DNA of 64,000 nucleotides from an uncultured Pelagibacteraceae bacterium (GCA_902566775.1 CACFKF010000003.1:28289-92288); one strand, 5' to 3'. Shown: positions 1 to 11,763, numbered from the stretch's first letter. Notes: generated by a model not told the origin, from the letters alone. Numbers and translations: made by a program.

Positions 1-400
1 GAGGGCTGAAAAAATGCTTCAAAGTAAATTAATGGCTAATAAAAAGATTGAAATTATTTGGGATAGTGTAGTTCAAGAAGTAATAGGAGATGACGAACCA
101 AAAAATGTCAAAGGACTAAAAATAAAAAATGTCAAAACAAATAAAGTCGAAGAATTAAAGGTAGATGGTTTGTTTATCGCAATTGGACACGATCCTGCTA
201 CTCAACTATTCAAAGATCAATTAAATATGGATAAAGAAGGTTATTTAATAACAAAACCAGACTCAACAGAAACAAACATACCAGGAGTTTTCGCTGCTGG
301 AGATGTAAAAGACAAAGTTTTTAGACAAGCTGTTACTGCAGCTGGAATGGGCTGCATGTCTGCGCTTGAAGCTGAAAAATTTCTATCATCAAAAAATTAA
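1..400 (+). CDS. trxB: thioredoxin reductase, C-terminal part (cut by window edge)
   Basis: Only the last ~132 codons are present; the reading frame is open to the left edge. TrxB is a cytoplasmic FAD enzyme that passes electrons from NADPH to thioredoxin. The visible part shows the end of the NADPH domain (GLFIAIGHDP) and the C-terminal FAD-binding signature GVFAAGDVKDKVFRQ followed by AVTAAGMGCMSALEAE, which is highly typical of the family. The CxxC redox motif lies outside the window. The stop is 1 nt from the 3' end of convergent aspC. Confidence 0.93.
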   Translation, partial: RAEKMLQSKLMANKKIEIIWDSVVQEVIGDDEPKNVKGLKIKNVKTNKVEELKVDGLFIAIGHDPATQLFKDQLNMDKEGYLITKPDSTETNIPGVFAAGDVKDKVFRQAVTAAGMGCMSALEAEKFLSSKN

Positions 401-401
401 A

Positions 402-1599
<1,198 letters not shown>

Positions 1600-1626
1600 T
1601 TATTATTCTAATACCTTGTTTACTTT

Positions 1627-3798
1627 ATGCAAAATAGTTATCAAGATTTAATTACAGATATTCAAAGTAAAAATCCAGAAATAAGTGGAAAACTTGAAGG
1701 CGGAAAAAAATTTAAACTTATAACTGATTTTAAGCCTGCTGGGGACCAGCCAGAAGCAATAAAAAAATTAGTTAATAGTGCAAATAAAGGTGAGTTTAAC
1801 CAGGTTCTACTAGGAGTAACAGGTTCTGGAAAAACTTTTACAATGGCAAAAGTAATAGAACAAACTAATAGACCATCTCTAATCTTGGCTCCTAATAAAA
1901 CCTTGGCTGCTCAGCTTTATGGAGAAATGAAAACCTTTTTTCCAGAAAATGCTGTTGAATATTTTGTTTCTTATTATGATTATTATACACCTGAAGCATA
2001 TGTCCCTAGGTCAGACACTTATATTGAAAAAGAAGCTTCAATAAATGAACAAATAGATCGAATGAGACATTCGGCAACAAGATCATTATTGGAAAGAGAT
2101 GATGTTTTAATTGTTGCAAGCGTATCATGTATTTATGGATTGGGCTCAGTCGAAGCTTATAGTAAAATGACCATAACCCTTCAAAAAAATTCTGAATATA
2201 ATAGAGAACAAATTATAAAATCATTAGTTAACTTACAATATAAGAGGAATGATCAAAATTTTTACAGAGGAACTTTTAGAGCTCGAGGAGAGTATTTAGA
2301 AATTTTTCCTTCACATTTAGAAGATCGTGCTTGGAGACTAAGTTTATTTGATAATAAATTAGAAAAAATTGAAGAGTTTGATCCTTTAACTGGAGATAAA
2401 GTGAAAGATTTAAAATTAATTAAAATATACGCTAATAGTCACTACATAACACCAAAACCTACTATAGAACAAGCAATAATAAATATAAGAAAAGAGTTAG
2501 AAATCACTCTTAAAAAGCACAAAGAAAAAAATAAATTGCTCGAAGCACAGCGTTTAGAAGAAAGAACAAAGTTTGATTTGGAAATGATTGAAGCGACAGG
2601 ATCTTGTGCTGGAATTGAAAACTATTCTAGATTTTTATCCGGCAGAAAACCAGGAGAACCACCTCCTACTCTATTTGAGTATTTTCCAGATAATACTCTA
2701 GTATTCGTAGATGAATGCCATGTAACCGTTCCTCAGCTTAATGGAATGTTCAAAGGTGACAGATCTAGAAAAAGTACACTTGCAGAATATGGTTTTAGAT
2801 TACCTTCTTGCATGGATAACAGGCCGCTTAAATTTGAAGAATGGAATATGATGAGAACTCAAACAATTTTTGTGTCTGCAACTCCAGGGCCATGGGAGTT
2901 AGAACAGGTAAAAGGAAAATATATTGACCAAGTTATTAGGCCTACCGGACTAATTGATCCTACCGTAGAAGTAAGGCCCGCAAAAAATCAAGTGGATGAT
3001 TTAATGCACGAATGTAAAAAAACCATTGAAAAGAATTATAGAGTTCTAGTTACAACTTTAACAAAGAGAATGGCAGAAGATCTAACCGAATATCTTCATG
3101 AAAATGGAATTAAAGTTAGATATATGCACTCAGATATCGATACACTTGAAAGAATTGAAATTATGAGAGATTTGAGAATGGGTGTGTTTGATGTTCTTGT
3201 TGGCATCAATCTATTAAGAGAAGGATTAGATATACCTGAATGTGCGCTAGTTGCAATATTAGATGCTGATAAAGAAGGATTTTTAAGATCAGAAAGATCT
3301 TTAATTCAAACAATTGGCAGGGCAGCAAGAAACTTGGATGGTAAAGTTATTTTATATGCAGATAAAAAAACTGGTAGTATTAATAAAGCAATTGAAGAAA
3401 CCAATAGAAGAAGAGCCATTCAATTAAAATACAATAAAAAAAATAATATTAGCGCAACAACAATAAAAAAAGAAATAAGCGACGTATTAGAAAGTGTTTA
3501 TGAAAAAGATTATGTAAAAGTAGGAGCTGACGAAAATATTGGAGGGAATCTAAAAAAACATTTAAAAGCTTTAAATAAAAAAATGAAGGAATCTGCATCA
3601 AATTTAGAGTTTGAAGAGGCTGCAAAAATTAGGGATGAGATTAGAAAACTTGAAAGTACTGAATTAGAGATTACACTTAACCCTAAAGTAAAACAGTACA
3701 GCCTGAATAATAAAATTTATCCTAAAGGAAGATCAACTATGGGTATGCCGGGGACAAGGGCAAAAAAAGGAAAGAAAAAGTGGAAGCAAATAAAATAA
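1627..3798 (+). CDS. uvrB: excinuclease ABC subunit B
   Basis: DNA helicase-like subunit of nucleotide excision repair; it verifies damage after UvrA loading and recruits UvrC. 723 residues. Walker A GVTGSGKT is near residues 63-70, the damage-probing beta-hairpin [12 protein letters not shown] near 115-126, the DEAD-like box VDECH near 361, helicase motif [11 protein letters not shown] near 560, and a C-terminal UVR domain ([15 protein letters not shown]) that contacts UvrC. The N-terminus is about 25 residues longer than the common [17 protein letters not shown] start. The 3' end overlaps the next gene by 19 nt, and uvrC lies in the same run of genes. Confidence 0.98.
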   Translation: MQNSYQDLITDIQSKNPEISGKLEGGKKFKLITDFKPAGDQPEAIKKLVNSANKGEFNQVLLGVTGSGKTFTMAKVIEQTNRPSLILAPNKTLAAQLYGEMKTFFPENAVEYFVSYYDYYTPEAYVPRSDTYIEKEASINEQIDRMRHSATRSLLERDDVLIVASVSCIYGLGSVEAYSKMTITLQKNSEYNREQIIKSLVNLQYKRNDQNFYRGTFRARGEYLEIFPSHLEDRAWRLSLFDNKLEKIEEFDPLTGDKVKDLKLIKIYANSHYITPKPTIEQAIINIRKELEITLKKHKEKNKLLEAQRLEERTKFDLEMIEATGSCAGIENYSRFLSGRKPGEPPPTLFEYFPDNTLVFVDECHVTVPQLNGMFKGDRSRKSTLAEYGFRLPSCMDNRPLKFEEWNMMRTQTIFVSATPGPWELEQVKGKYIDQVIRPTGLIDPTVEVRPAKNQVDDLMHECKKTIEKNYRVLVTTLTKRMAEDLTEYLHENGIKVRYMHSDIDTLERIEIMRDLRMGVFDVLVGINLLREGLDIPECALVAILDADKEGFLRSERSLIQTIGRAARNLDGKVILYADKKTGSINKAIEETNRRRAIQLKYNKKNNISATTIKKEISDVLESVYEKDYVKVGADENIGGNLKKHLKALNKKMKESASNLEFEEAAKIRDEIRKLESTELEITLNPKVKQYSLNNKIYPKGRSTMGMPGTRAKKGKKKWKQIK

Positions 3799-4535
3799 TT
3801 ATAACTGGTGGTGCTACAAGAATTGGGGCCGCAATTGCAAATAAACTATCTGGTCCTGGAGTGGAAATTGTAATTCATTATAATAAATCAAAATTAAATG
3901 CTGAAAAATTAAAAAAAAAATTATCAAAAAATTTAACAAAAGTATATTTGATCAAAGGAGACTTGAGTAAAGAAACTGATTTAAAAAAAATAGTAAAATT
4001 TTGTAAAAAAAAATTAAAATATTTTGACTGTTTAATAAACAATGCTTCATTGTTTGAAAATGATAAATTAGAAAATTTTACTACTGACAGCTGGGGAAAA
4101 CATTTAAGAACAAACTTAAGAGCTCCAGCATTATTATCAAAAGAATTTGCAAAAAATGTTAAAGGTAAAAATAACAATATTATAAACATCATTGACCAGA
4201 GAGTTTTTAAATTAACTCCATTCTTCTTTTCATACACAATAAGTAAAACTGGCCTTTATACTATGACAAAAACTAGCGCTATAAGCTTAGCTCCAAGAAT
4301 AAGGGTAAATGGGATTGCCCCAGGACCAACTCTTAAAAATAGACGACAAAGTGAAAAACATTTTAAAAAACAATATTTAGCCACTCCTTTAAAAAGACAA
4401 GTTAATGTATCAGAAATTTGTAATGCAGTTGACTTTTTTATTAAAAATAAGTCAATTACTGGACAGGTGCTTGCAGTTGATAGTGGACAAAATTTAAACT
4501 GGCAAACTCCAGATATTATAGGAACTAAAGAATGA
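3780..4535 (+). CDS. SDR-family oxidoreductase, pteridine reductase-like (FolM/PTR1 type)
   Basis: NAD(P)-dependent short-chain dehydrogenase of 251 residues with a GTG start inside the end of uvrB. The dinucleotide-binding motif is [12 protein letters not shown] at residues ~9-20, the structural motif is CLINNASLF near 85, and the catalytic YTISK (YxxxK) is near 157. The TGGATRIG form and the 4-nt overlap with folB point to a dihydropteridine/dihydromonapterin reductase that would serve folate or pterin metabolism. The substrate is inferred from context; the SDR fold is certain. Confidence 0.85.
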   Translation: MEANKIIITGGATRIGAAIANKLSGPGVEIVIHYNKSKLNAEKLKKKLSKNLTKVYLIKGDLSKETDLKKIVKFCKKKLKYFDCLINNASLFENDKLENFTTDSWGKHLRTNLRAPALLSKEFAKNVKGKNNNIINIIDQRVFKLTPFFFSYTISKTGLYTMTKTSAISLAPRIRVNGIAPGPTLKNRRQSEKHFKKQYLATPLKRQVNVSEICNAVDFFIKNKSITGQVLAVDSGQNLNWQTPDIIGTKE

Positions 4536-4957
4536 AAAAAAATAATCTAAAAGTTGTTAGAATAGATAAAAGCAAAAGCTTATTTAATTATGAGAAAAAA
4601 ATCCTTATTAAAGAGCTTACTTTAAATTTGAAGCTAGGTTATTTCGATTTTGAAAAAGATAAACCACAGAAAGTAAAATTTACATTAGAAATTGACTACA
4701 AGGATAAAAAGCCAACGAATGATAAAGATTTAAAATCAATAGTTAATTATGACAAAATAGTAAAACTAATAAAAAAATTAGTAAAAAATAAACATTACAA
4801 CTTTCTTGAAACATTGGCCGAAGATGTTTTTGATGAGCTATTTAAAGATAAAAGAATTGATAAAATAAATCTTCAAATAGAAAAATTAGAAATTATGAAA
4901 GACTGCTCATCAGTTGGAATACAAATTTCTAAAAAAAGAAGCCATGAAAAGTTCTGA
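4532..4957 (+). CDS. folB: dihydroneopterin aldolase
   Basis: Cleaves 7,8-dihydroneopterin to 6-hydroxymethyl-dihydropterin and glycolaldehyde in folate synthesis. 141 residues, slightly long because of an N-terminal extension of about 20 residues. Family features: [21 protein letters not shown] at the start of the fold (with the conserved G and E), [11 protein letters not shown], the pterin-binding [10 protein letters not shown] near 90, and the final strand [18 protein letters not shown]. It starts 4 nt inside the pteridine-reductase-like gene and ends overlapping uvrC. Confidence 0.88.
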   Translation: MKKNNLKVVRIDKSKSLFNYEKKILIKELTLNLKLGYFDFEKDKPQKVKFTLEIDYKDKKPTNDKDLKSIVNYDKIVKLIKKLVKNKHYNFLETLAEDVFDELFKDKRIDKINLQIEKLEIMKDCSSVGIQISKKRSHEKF

Positions 4958-6779
4958 TCTTGGAAAAGAAATAATCAAAAAAGAACTCTCTTTAATACCT
5001 AAAAGCCCTGGGGTCTATAGAATGATAAACTATAAAGGAGACGTTCATTATATTGGAAAAGCAAAAAACTTACCTGATAGACTTAAGAGTTATGTTTCTG
5101 AAAAAAACCATATAATTAGAACAGAAAGAATGTTGGCGCAAACTCATAAAATAGAAATCACAACAACTTCTAATGAAAGTGAAGCTTTACTTTTGGAGGC
5201 AAATTTAATAAAAAAATTTAGACCAAAGTTCAATATTTTACTTAAAGACGATAAATCATTTCCATTTATATACATTGGCAAGAAAGATAAGTGGCCTCAA
5301 CTAATTAAACATAGGGGAAAAAAAGATAAAGATGGTTTTTATTTTGGTCCATTTGCATCTGCTGGCTCTGCAAATTGGACAATTAAAATGCTTCAAAAAA
5401 TATTTCAAATCAGAGTTTGTGATGAAGGCACATTTAAAAATAGAAAACGTCCATGTATTTTATACCAAATCAAAAGATGCTCTGCGCCATGTGTGGGATA
5501 TATAGATGAAGTTGAATATAAAAACTCCGTTCAAGATGCAATAAAATTTGTTTCAGGAAAATCAAGAGAAATTCAAAAAAATTTATCCAAACAAATGGAA
5601 GAAGCAAGTGAAAAACTAGATTTTGAAAAAGCTTCAATACTTAGAGATAAAATTAAATCGCTAAATATAATTCAATCTTCTCAAAAAATTAATGAAGCCA
5701 ACTTAGTAGATGCTGATGTAATTGCAGCATACAAAGAATCTGGCAAAACTTGTATTCAAGTATTTTTCTACAGATCTAAACAAAATTGGGGAAATCAGTC
5801 CTATTTTCCTAAACATGATCCCGATCAAAATATTTCAGAAATAATGTCTTCATTTATAATGCAGTTTTATGAAAATAAAAATGTTCCAAAATTAGTTATT
5901 TTAAATCATGATATCAAAGATAAAAAGTTAATTGAAAAAACATTAAGTTCAAAAGAAGATAAAAATATTTCTATTACAATTGCAAAAAAAGGATCTAAAG
6001 CAATTGTTGTTTCTCTTGCAGAAAAAAATGCAAAAGAATCTTTAAATAGAAAACTTTACGAAACAAACAATAATAAAAATTTATTTGAAGCAATAAATAA
6101 AAAATTCAATATTAAAAATAATATTAATTTAATTGAAGTTTATGATAACAGTCATATACAGGGCTCACATAGTGTTGGTGCCATGATCACTTTCGGCGAA
6201 GAAGGATTTATAAAAAAAAGGTATAGAAAATTTGATATAAAATCAAAAAGTTCAGAGCAAGATGATTATAGAATGATTAGAGAAGTTTTAAAAAGAAGAT
6301 TCAAAAGAGCAATACTTGAAAAAGGCAACTATTTATCTTTGCCTGATTTAATTTTAATTGATGGTGGAAAAGGACAATATTCAACTGCAAAAGAAGTATT
6401 AAATGAGTTTGGATTACACGATTTGCAAATGATAGCTATTGCAAAAGGAAAGTTTAGAAATAGTGGAAACGAAACCTTTTTTTGTAATAGAAAATCATAT
6501 AAATTTGAGAGAAACGATCCTGTTCTTTTTCTACTTCAAAGACTTAGAGATGAAGCTCATAGATTTGCAATAAGTGCGCATAGAGCAAAAAGAAAAAAAA
6601 GTATAAGCAAATCATTATTGGATCAAATTGGAGGTGTTGGATCTATAAGAAAAAGAGCATTATTAAATCATTTTGGTTCAGCAAGAGCAGTTGGGTCTGC
6701 TAGTTTTGAAGAAATAAAATCTGTTGAAGGAGTTGAAGAAAAAGTAGCAAAAAAGATATATAATTTTTTTCACGAATGA
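4944..6779 (+). CDS. uvrC: excinuclease ABC subunit C
   Basis: Dual-incision nuclease of nucleotide excision repair. ATG 4944 gives 611 residues, close to the usual ~610; an upstream TTG at 4914 would add 10 residues and is less likely. The GIY-YIG nuclease domain starts at [12 protein letters not shown]...YIGKAKNL (residues ~21-41) and includes [15 protein letters not shown] Cys-rich stretch ([19 protein letters not shown]), a UVR domain, the RNase H-like domain with [10 protein letters not shown] and LIDGGKGQ, and a C-terminal helix-hairpin-helix ([17 protein letters not shown]) follow. It overlaps folB by 14 nt and pgsA by 4 nt. Confidence 0.97.
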   Translation: MKSSDLGKEIIKKELSLIPKSPGVYRMINYKGDVHYIGKAKNLPDRLKSYVSEKNHIIRTERMLAQTHKIEITTTSNESEALLLEANLIKKFRPKFNILLKDDKSFPFIYIGKKDKWPQLIKHRGKKDKDGFYFGPFASAGSANWTIKMLQKIFQIRVCDEGTFKNRKRPCILYQIKRCSAPCVGYIDEVEYKNSVQDAIKFVSGKSREIQKNLSKQMEEASEKLDFEKASILRDKIKSLNIIQSSQKINEANLVDADVIAAYKESGKTCIQVFFYRSKQNWGNQSYFPKHDPDQNISEIMSSFIMQFYENKNVPKLVILNHDIKDKKLIEKTLSSKEDKNISITIAKKGSKAIVVSLAEKNAKESLNRKLYETNNNKNLFEAINKKFNIKNNINLIEVYDNSHIQGSHSVGAMITFGEEGFIKKRYRKFDIKSKSSEQDDYRMIREVLKRRFKRAILEKGNYLSLPDLILIDGGKGQYSTAKEVLNEFGLHDLQMIAIAKGKFRNSGNETFFCNRKSYKFERNDPVLFLLQRLRDEAHRFAISAHRAKRKKSISKSLLDQIGGVGSIRKRALLNHFGSARAVGSASFEEIKSVEGVEEKVAKKIYNFFHE

Positions 6780-7360
6780 AAATAAAAATACCAAATTATT
6801 TAACAATTGGCAGAATTATAATAGTGCCTATTTTTGTTATTTCATTTTATCTACCAGGATTTTATGGAGATATTATTCCATTTGCTTTATTTATTATTGC
6901 TTCATTCACTGATTTTTTAGATGGATTATTGGCTAGAATGTATAAAGAAGAATCAAAGCTTGGGGAGCTCTTAGATCCGATCGCTGACAAGATTCTTGTG
7001 GCCACTGCTTTAATTTTATTGGTGATGGATGGCACAATTAGAAATTATGAAGTTATAGCTGCAATAATAATTTTAACTAGAGAAATATTAATATCAGGTT
7101 TAAGAGAATTTTTAGCAAAAGGAAAAATAAAACTTCCTGTCTCAAGCTTAGCAAAACTTAAAACTTTTTTGCAAATGTTTTCAATATCAATTTTGCTAAC
7201 TGGCGAAACTGGAAATAAAATAATAAACTTTCAAGATTATAACGCTCAAACCATTGGGATAATAATATTATGGTTTTCTGCTTTTTTAACTTTATATACT
7301 GGGTATGACTACCTAAGAAAAGGTATTGACCATGCTATATCTGAAGATGAAAAAAATTAG
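6776..7360 (+). CDS. pgsA: CDP-diacylglycerol--glycerol-3-phosphate 3-phosphatidyltransferase
   Basis: Inner-membrane enzyme making phosphatidylglycerophosphate, the first committed step to phosphatidylglycerol. 194 residues. The CDP-alcohol phosphotransferase signature is complete: [19 protein letters not shown], then LLDPIADK (DxxDG..AR..G...D...D) at residues ~45-72. Hydrophobic helices fit a multi-pass membrane protein. It starts 4 nt inside uvrC, as in many proteobacteria where uvrC and pgsA are adjacent, and its 3' end overlaps convergent ilvE by 4 nt. Confidence 0.96.
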   Translation: MKIKIPNYLTIGRIIIVPIFVISFYLPGFYGDIIPFALFIIASFTDFLDGLLARMYKEESKLGELLDPIADKILVATALILLVMDGTIRNYEVIAAIIILTREILISGLREFLAKGKIKLPVSSLAKLKTFLQMFSISILLTGETGNKIINFQDYNAQTIGIIILWFSAFLTLYTGYDYLRKGIDHAISEDEKN

Positions 7361-8238
7361 GCAGCTTTTCTTTTTCTAACTAATTTATCATAACTAGCTG
7401 ATAAATCTAAAATGAGGTTGCAAACTTTATAAGTATGTTCGGCAATTTTTGAAATTGGAGTAACTTCTGCCGCTGTCCCAGTTAAAAAACATCCAACAAA
7501 GCTAGGGAGTTCGTTTGGTGAAATTTTTCTTTCATTCACTTTTATATTTTTAGATTTTGCTATCTCTATTATTGTTCTTCTAGTAATCCCATCTAAAAAA
7601 CAATCTGGCGTTGGTGTGTGCAAATGTCCATTTTTATCTTTAAAAAAAATATTCGCCCCTGTAGCTTCAGCAACATTACCTTCATGATCAAGCATTAGTG
7701 AATCTGAATATCCTTGTCTTTCTGCTTCATGTTTTGAAAGTGTGCAGATCATATATAGTCCTGATGCTTTTGTATCCCAAGGAATTGTGTTAGGAGCTGG
7801 TCTTCTCCACTTAGAAATATTTAGCTTAATTCCCTCTGTTTTTAATTTTGGATCAAAATATGTTCCCCACTCCCAAGTTGCTATGGCTACATGTATTTTT
7901 GTTTGTTGTGCTGAAACAGCCATCATTTCACTTCCTCTCCAAACAAAAGGCCTAACGTATCCATTTTTTACATTCTGAGATAAAACAATTTTTTTTGTAG
8001 CACTGTTTAGCTCTTCTTTTGAATATGGAATTTCAATATCCATTCTTTTTGATGAATGATAAAGTCTTTCAGTATGTTCTTCTAATTTAAATATCAATCC
8101 ATCATAAACTCTTAATCCTTCAAACACACAGCTAGCATAATGCAATCCATGACTAAGAACATGTAGCCTGACATCTTGCCAGTCCACAAGATCGTTATTG
8201 TACCAAATTTTGCCTTCTCTTTTATCGTAGGGTATCAT
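7357..8238 (-). CDS. ilvE: branched-chain amino acid aminotransferase
   Basis: PLP fold type IV aminotransferase, 293 residues, for the last step of Ile, Leu and Val synthesis. Diagnostic motifs: GLHYASCVFEGLRVYDG near residue 31, VRPFVWRGSEMM near 95, the PLP lysine region IPWDTKASGLYMICTLSKHEA near 154-173, DSLMLDHEGNVAEATGANIF, TPDCFLDGITRRTIIEIA, and GCFLTGTAAEVTPI near the C-terminus. It is a single-gene unit; the start lies 60 nt from the divergent marR-like gene. Confidence 0.95.
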   Translation of the reverse strand: MIPYDKREGKIWYNNDLVDWQDVRLHVLSHGLHYASCVFEGLRVYDGLIFKLEEHTERLYHSSKRMDIEIPYSKEELNSATKKIVLSQNVKNGYVRPFVWRGSEMMAVSAQQTKIHVAIATWEWGTYFDPKLKTEGIKLNISKWRRPAPNTIPWDTKASGLYMICTLSKHEAERQGYSDSLMLDHEGNVAEATGANIFFKDKNGHLHTPTPDCFLDGITRRTIIEIAKSKNIKVNERKISPNELPSFVGCFLTGTAAEVTPISKIAEHTYKVCNLILDLSASYDKLVRKRKAA

Positions 8239-8298
8239 TAGATTTTTTTTACAAAAAAATATCTTTGTATATATAATATGTCAATATAACTTACCAAT

Positions 8299-8742
8299 AT
8301 GAATGAACTTTTATATTTAAAAGATGAGCAGATAAAAGAATTTGTCCAAAAAATCTTTATTGCTTATAGAGAATCCTTCTCTGACACAAAGAACATACTA
8401 AATAAACATTCAATAGGCCTAGCTCATCACAAAGTAATTCTTCTTCTTTCTATGTATAATGGCATCACTATTTCTGAATTACTAAAAAAATTAAAAATAA
8501 CTAAACAAAGTTTAAACAGAGTTATTAATGATTTAGAAAAAAATAAGTGTATTTTTTTTGAAAGAGACAAAAAAGATACTAGATTAAAACATATTTATCT
8601 CACCGAGACTGGAAAAAAATTATTTGATGAAATATTTTCTATACAAAAAAAAAGAATTCATAAGGCATTGTTAAACTCAAGCTCTAAAGAAGTTTTACAC
8701 TTCAATAATGTAATAAGTAGAATCATTAATGAAAAAATTTAA
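8299..8742 (+). CDS. MarR-family winged-helix transcription regulator (PetP-like by context)
   Basis: 147 residues with the MarR layout: N-terminal dimer helix, then HHKVILLLSMYNGITISELL, a recognition helix in KITKQSLNRVINDLEKNKCI, and the wing KDTRLKHIYLTETGKKLFDEI. The 3' end overlaps the response regulator start by 14 nt, so the two are translationally coupled. In Rhodobacter a MarR-type gene (petP) stands directly before an OmpR-type gene (petR) needed for cytochrome bc1 expression. The same pair here suggests the name PetP, but the target genes are unknown. Confidence 0.85.
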   Translation: MNELLYLKDEQIKEFVQKIFIAYRESFSDTKNILNKHSIGLAHHKVILLLSMYNGITISELLKKLKITKQSLNRVINDLEKNKCIFFERDKKDTRLKHIYLTETGKKLFDEIFSIQKKRIHKALLNSSSKEVLHFNNVISRIINEKI

Positions 8743-9406
8743 AGCGCACATATTAATTGTCGACGACGATGATAGAATTAGAGAACTAGTTAAACAGTAT
8801 CTTAATGATAATGATTATCTTGTAACAACTGCAAATAGTGCAGAAGATGCAAAAAAGAAAGTGGATATTATAAAATTTGATCTAATCGTACTAGACATTA
8901 TGATGCCTGGACAAAGTGGGCTTGAATTTACCAATGAATACAAACAAAAAATTGAAACACCAATTATATTATTAACTGCAAAAGGTGAAGCAAGCGATAG
9001 AGTTGAGGGACTAGAAATAGGAGCAGATGATTACTTGGCAAAACCTTTTGAGCCCAAAGAATTAGTTCTAAGAATAAAAAATATATTGGAAAAAACCAAA
9101 AGCAAAAGTCAAAAAAGAGTAGTAAATTTTAGCAATATAAACATCGATTTAAACAAGTTATTAATAATTAATAATAATCTAGAATTTAAGATTAATAATA
9201 CTGAAAAAATTATACTTGAAAAAATGATCAATTCTCCAGGACAAACATTTACCAGAGAAGAAATAGGCAAATTAATAAATTTAGATAAAGAAAGATCTAT
9301 AGATGTAATAATAACAAGATTAAGAAAAAAAATTGAAAAAGATCCCAAAAATCCAAAATTTTTGCAAACTATAAGAGGAACAGGCTATGTTTTATGGATT
9401 GAGTAG
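8729..9406 (+). CDS. OmpR-family response regulator (PetR-like)
   Basis: 225 residues: receiver domain followed by a winged-helix DNA-binding domain. Receiver features are the acidic patch ILIVDDDDRIREL, phospho-acceptor Asp at about residue 56 (FDLIVLDIMMPG), the conserved Thr in IILLTAKGEA, and the Lys in DDYLAKPFEPKELVLRI. The effector half ends with RSIDVIITRLRKKIEKDPK and FLQTIRGTGYVLW, typical of OmpR-type regulators. It overlaps the MarR gene upstream (14 nt) and the kinase downstream (20 nt), so the three regulators form one operon. Confidence 0.95.
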   Translation: MKKFKAHILIVDDDDRIRELVKQYLNDNDYLVTTANSAEDAKKKVDIIKFDLIVLDIMMPGQSGLEFTNEYKQKIETPIILLTAKGEASDRVEGLEIGADDYLAKPFEPKELVLRIKNILEKTKSKSQKRVVNFSNINIDLNKLLIINNNLEFKINNTEKIILEKMINSPGQTFTREEIGKLINLDKERSIDVIITRLRKKIEKDPKNPKFLQTIRGTGYVLWIE

Positions 9407-10706
9407 ATACTTAAAAAAGATTCTACCTAAGCAATTATTTTATAGAAGCTTAATAATTGTTGCTGCTCCAATTATTATTATGCAAATTACAATTTCAATT
9501 GTATTTTTTGACAGTTTGTGGATTAAAACTAACAAAGGAATGACTAGAGCATTGGTAAATGAAATTAGTACTTTTGTAGAAGCTTATAATAATGATAATT
9601 ATGATAAAGTAGAAATTACTAATCTATTTTCAATTTACCAAGATTTAAATATTGAATTCATTCAAGATGAAAAATTTAATTATGATTTTAATGAAAGATG
9701 GTTTAGCCCAATTGACAGAACACTTAGAAGAGAATTAAAATCAAGATTTGGCTCTGAAGAATTTTGGTTTAATACAACAAGTTATAAAGAATTAATCGAT
9801 TTGAGAATTAAATATAAATCTGGATATTTCAAATTTTTAGTACCTAGAGATAGAGTAACAAGTTCGTCAGCAAGAATATTTGCACTTTGGATAACTTTGC
9901 CTGCCGCTCTAGTAATTTTTATTGCTATATTATTTTTAAAAAACCAAACTCGACCAATAGTAAAACTAGCTAGAGCTTCTGAAAAATTTGGCAGAGGGGA
10001 AGATGTTGAGGATTTTGTACCTTCTGGCGCTTTAGAAATCAGGCAAGCAGGATATGAATTCGATAAAATGAGAAAAAGGATAATACGTCATTTAAATCAA
10101 AGATCTGAGATGCTATCAGGTATTAGCCACGACTTAAGAACACCTTTAACAAGAATGAAGTTACAGTTAGCATTTATTAAAGATCAAAAAATTTCAAAAA
10201 AATTATCGGATGATATTATAGAAATGGAAAAAATGCTTAATGAATATTTGCAATTTGCTAGTTCGCGATCTTTGGAGAAAACAGAAAAATTTGATCTTTC
10301 TGAACTTTTGCTAACTACAATAAAAAAATACGAAAAAAAAGAAATTACTTCTGATATTTCTGAAAAAATTTTTTTCAATGGAAGAAAAAATTTAATACAA
10401 AGATGTCTAAATAATCTTATTGATAATTCAATTAAGTACAGCAATAATATTGCAGTTTCTGTAATAAAATCATCAAATAATATAAAAATCACCATAGACG
10501 ATGATGGTCCAGGAATACCCGAAAACGAAAGAGAAAACGTTTTTAAACCTTTTTATAAAATTAATAAAAGTAGAGGTGACTCCAAATCAAGTGTCGGTTT
10601 AGGATTATCAATAGCCTCTGACATTATAAGGTCGCATGGTGGAAATATTCAATTAGAAAATTCCCCTAATAATGGATTAAGAGCTAGTATTTTTTTACCT
10701 TTTTAG
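9387..10706 (+). CDS. EnvZ-type sensor histidine kinase
   Basis: 439 residues. TM1 is at about 20-42, a ~120-residue periplasmic sensor region follows, TM2 is near 165-188, then a HAMP linker (NQTRPIVKLARASEKFGRG). The phosphorylated His is about residue 248 in SGISHDLRTPLTRMKLQ. The ATPase domain shows the N box (NNLIDNSIKYS), G1 (DDDGPGIPENE), F box (FKPFYK) and G2 (GLGLSIASDI). It is the cognate partner of the upstream response regulator, which it overlaps. The 3' end overlaps convergent ubiK by 23 nt. Confidence 0.95.
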   Translation: MFYGLSRYLKKILPKQLFYRSLIIVAAPIIIMQITISIVFFDSLWIKTNKGMTRALVNEISTFVEAYNNDNYDKVEITNLFSIYQDLNIEFIQDEKFNYDFNERWFSPIDRTLRRELKSRFGSEEFWFNTTSYKELIDLRIKYKSGYFKFLVPRDRVTSSSARIFALWITLPAALVIFIAILFLKNQTRPIVKLARASEKFGRGEDVEDFVPSGALEIRQAGYEFDKMRKRIIRHLNQRSEMLSGISHDLRTPLTRMKLQLAFIKDQKISKKLSDDIIEMEKMLNEYLQFASSRSLEKTEKFDLSELLLTTIKKYEKKEITSDISEKIFFNGRKNLIQRCLNNLIDNSIKYSNNIAVSVIKSSNNIKITIDDDGPGIPENERENVFKPFYKINKSRGDSKSSVGLGLSIASDIIRSHGGNIQLENSPNNGLRASIFLPF

Positions 10707-10938
10707 GATTTTTTTTATTTCTTTTTTTTTCTAGTTTTTCAATTTTTTTTTCAATTTTTTCAATACGTTGGAGCAATATTGCTGTTTCCTCTTTGCTTGT
10801 TAATTTCATTTTAAAAACAATATCATCTCTTTGAGATCTTAAAATGTTTGTTATTTCTGAACTTAAATCCTTGTATGATATAAGGCTCTGTTCAAATAGT
10901 TTAGCAAATTTATCAATTATAAATTTCGATTTTGACAT
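10684..10938 (-). CDS. ubiK: UbiK/BMFP-family accessory protein
   Basis: 84 residues from the ATG at 10938; an in-frame extension to 11022 would run into lgt and is not expected. It is a small helical protein: FIIDKFAKLFEQSLISYKDL, then RDDIVFKMKLTSKEETAIL, then a C-terminal coiled coil (LLQRIEKIEKKIEKLEKK). This matches the YqiC/UbiK family (BMFP domain), which in E. coli helps ubiquinone biosynthesis by binding UbiJ and the membrane. Position divergent from lgt is common in alphaproteobacteria. Confidence 0.8.
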   Translation of the reverse strand: MSKSKFIIDKFAKLFEQSLISYKDLSSEITNILRSQRDDIVFKMKLTSKEETAILLQRIEKIEKKIEKLEKKRNKKNPKKVKKY

Positions 10939-10986
10939 ATATTCAATTTTTAAAATAATATACTCTATTATATTTATTTTTTTAAT

Positions 10987-11763
10987 ATGTTTATTAACAA
11001 TTTTGATCCTGTGGCAATTCAAATTTTTTCTCTAGAAATAAGATGGTATTCATTAGCTTATATCTTTGGAATATTATTTGCTTGGATATATTGTAAAAAA
11101 ATACTTATTAAAGATAAAAATATATCAAAATTATTTGATGATTTAATTTCATATTTAATAATTGGAATAATCTTAGGTGGAAGATTGGGTTATGTATTAT
11201 TTTATAATATAAAATATTATTTAAGTAATCCGATTGAAATTTTAATGATTTGGCAAGGTGGTATGTCATTCCATGGTGGTTTGCTAGGAATATTTATTGC
11301 AACTACAATTTTTGCAAAAAAAAATAATATAAATAGTTATATTTTTTTAGATTTAATTGCAGCTTCTGCTCCAATTGGAATTTTTCTAGGAAGAATTTCG
11401 AATTTTATTAATTCTGAACTTTATGGAAAAAAAACAGATGTTTTATGGTCTGTTGTATTCACAAGAATTGATAATATATCTAGACATCCCTCACAAATAT
11501 ATGAAGCTGTTCTTGAGGGCTTAGTATTGTTTTTTTTAATGTACCTATTTATAAAAAAAAATTACCTAAATAAACCTGGTTTAATTTCATCTTTTTTTTT
11601 AATATTCTATTCAACATTTAGATTTTTTATAGAGTTTTATAGAGTGCCAGACGAACAATTAGGTTTTATTTTCCTAAATTTAACAATGGGTCAAATTATA
11701 AGTTTAGTTTTTTTATGCTTAGGGTTTTACATATTTTCTAAAAAGAAAAATGAAAACAAATAA
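10987..11763 (+). CDS. lgt: prolipoprotein diacylglyceryl transferase
   Basis: Multi-pass inner-membrane enzyme that moves diacylglycerol from phosphatidylglycerol to the lipobox Cys of prolipoproteins, before LspA cleavage (lspA is at 61269-61772). 258 residues. Motifs: IRWYSLAYIFG at the N-terminus, GGRLGYVLFYN near 70, WQGGMSFHGGLLG near 95-107, and the signature GRISNFINSELYG near 135-147. It starts 48 nt from ubiK and overlaps the methyltransferase gene downstream by 14 nt. Confidence 0.96.
   Translation: MFINNFDPVAIQIFSLEIRWYSLAYIFGILFAWIYCKKILIKDKNISKLFDDLISYLIIGIILGGRLGYVLFYNIKYYLSNPIEILMIWQGGMSFHGGLLGIFIATTIFAKKNNINSYIFLDLIAASAPIGIFLGRISNFINSELYGKKTDVLWSVVFTRIDNISRHPSQIYEAVLEGLVLFFLMYLFIKKNYLNKPGLISSFFLIFYSTFRFFIEFYRVPDEQLGFIFLNLTMGQIISLVFLCLGFYIFSKKKNENK

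Noticed and set aside
10939..11022. N-terminal extension of the UbiK-like gene on the minus strand
   Set aside because: The extra ~28 residues are not family-like and would overlap the lgt start; ATG 10938 fits the family start.
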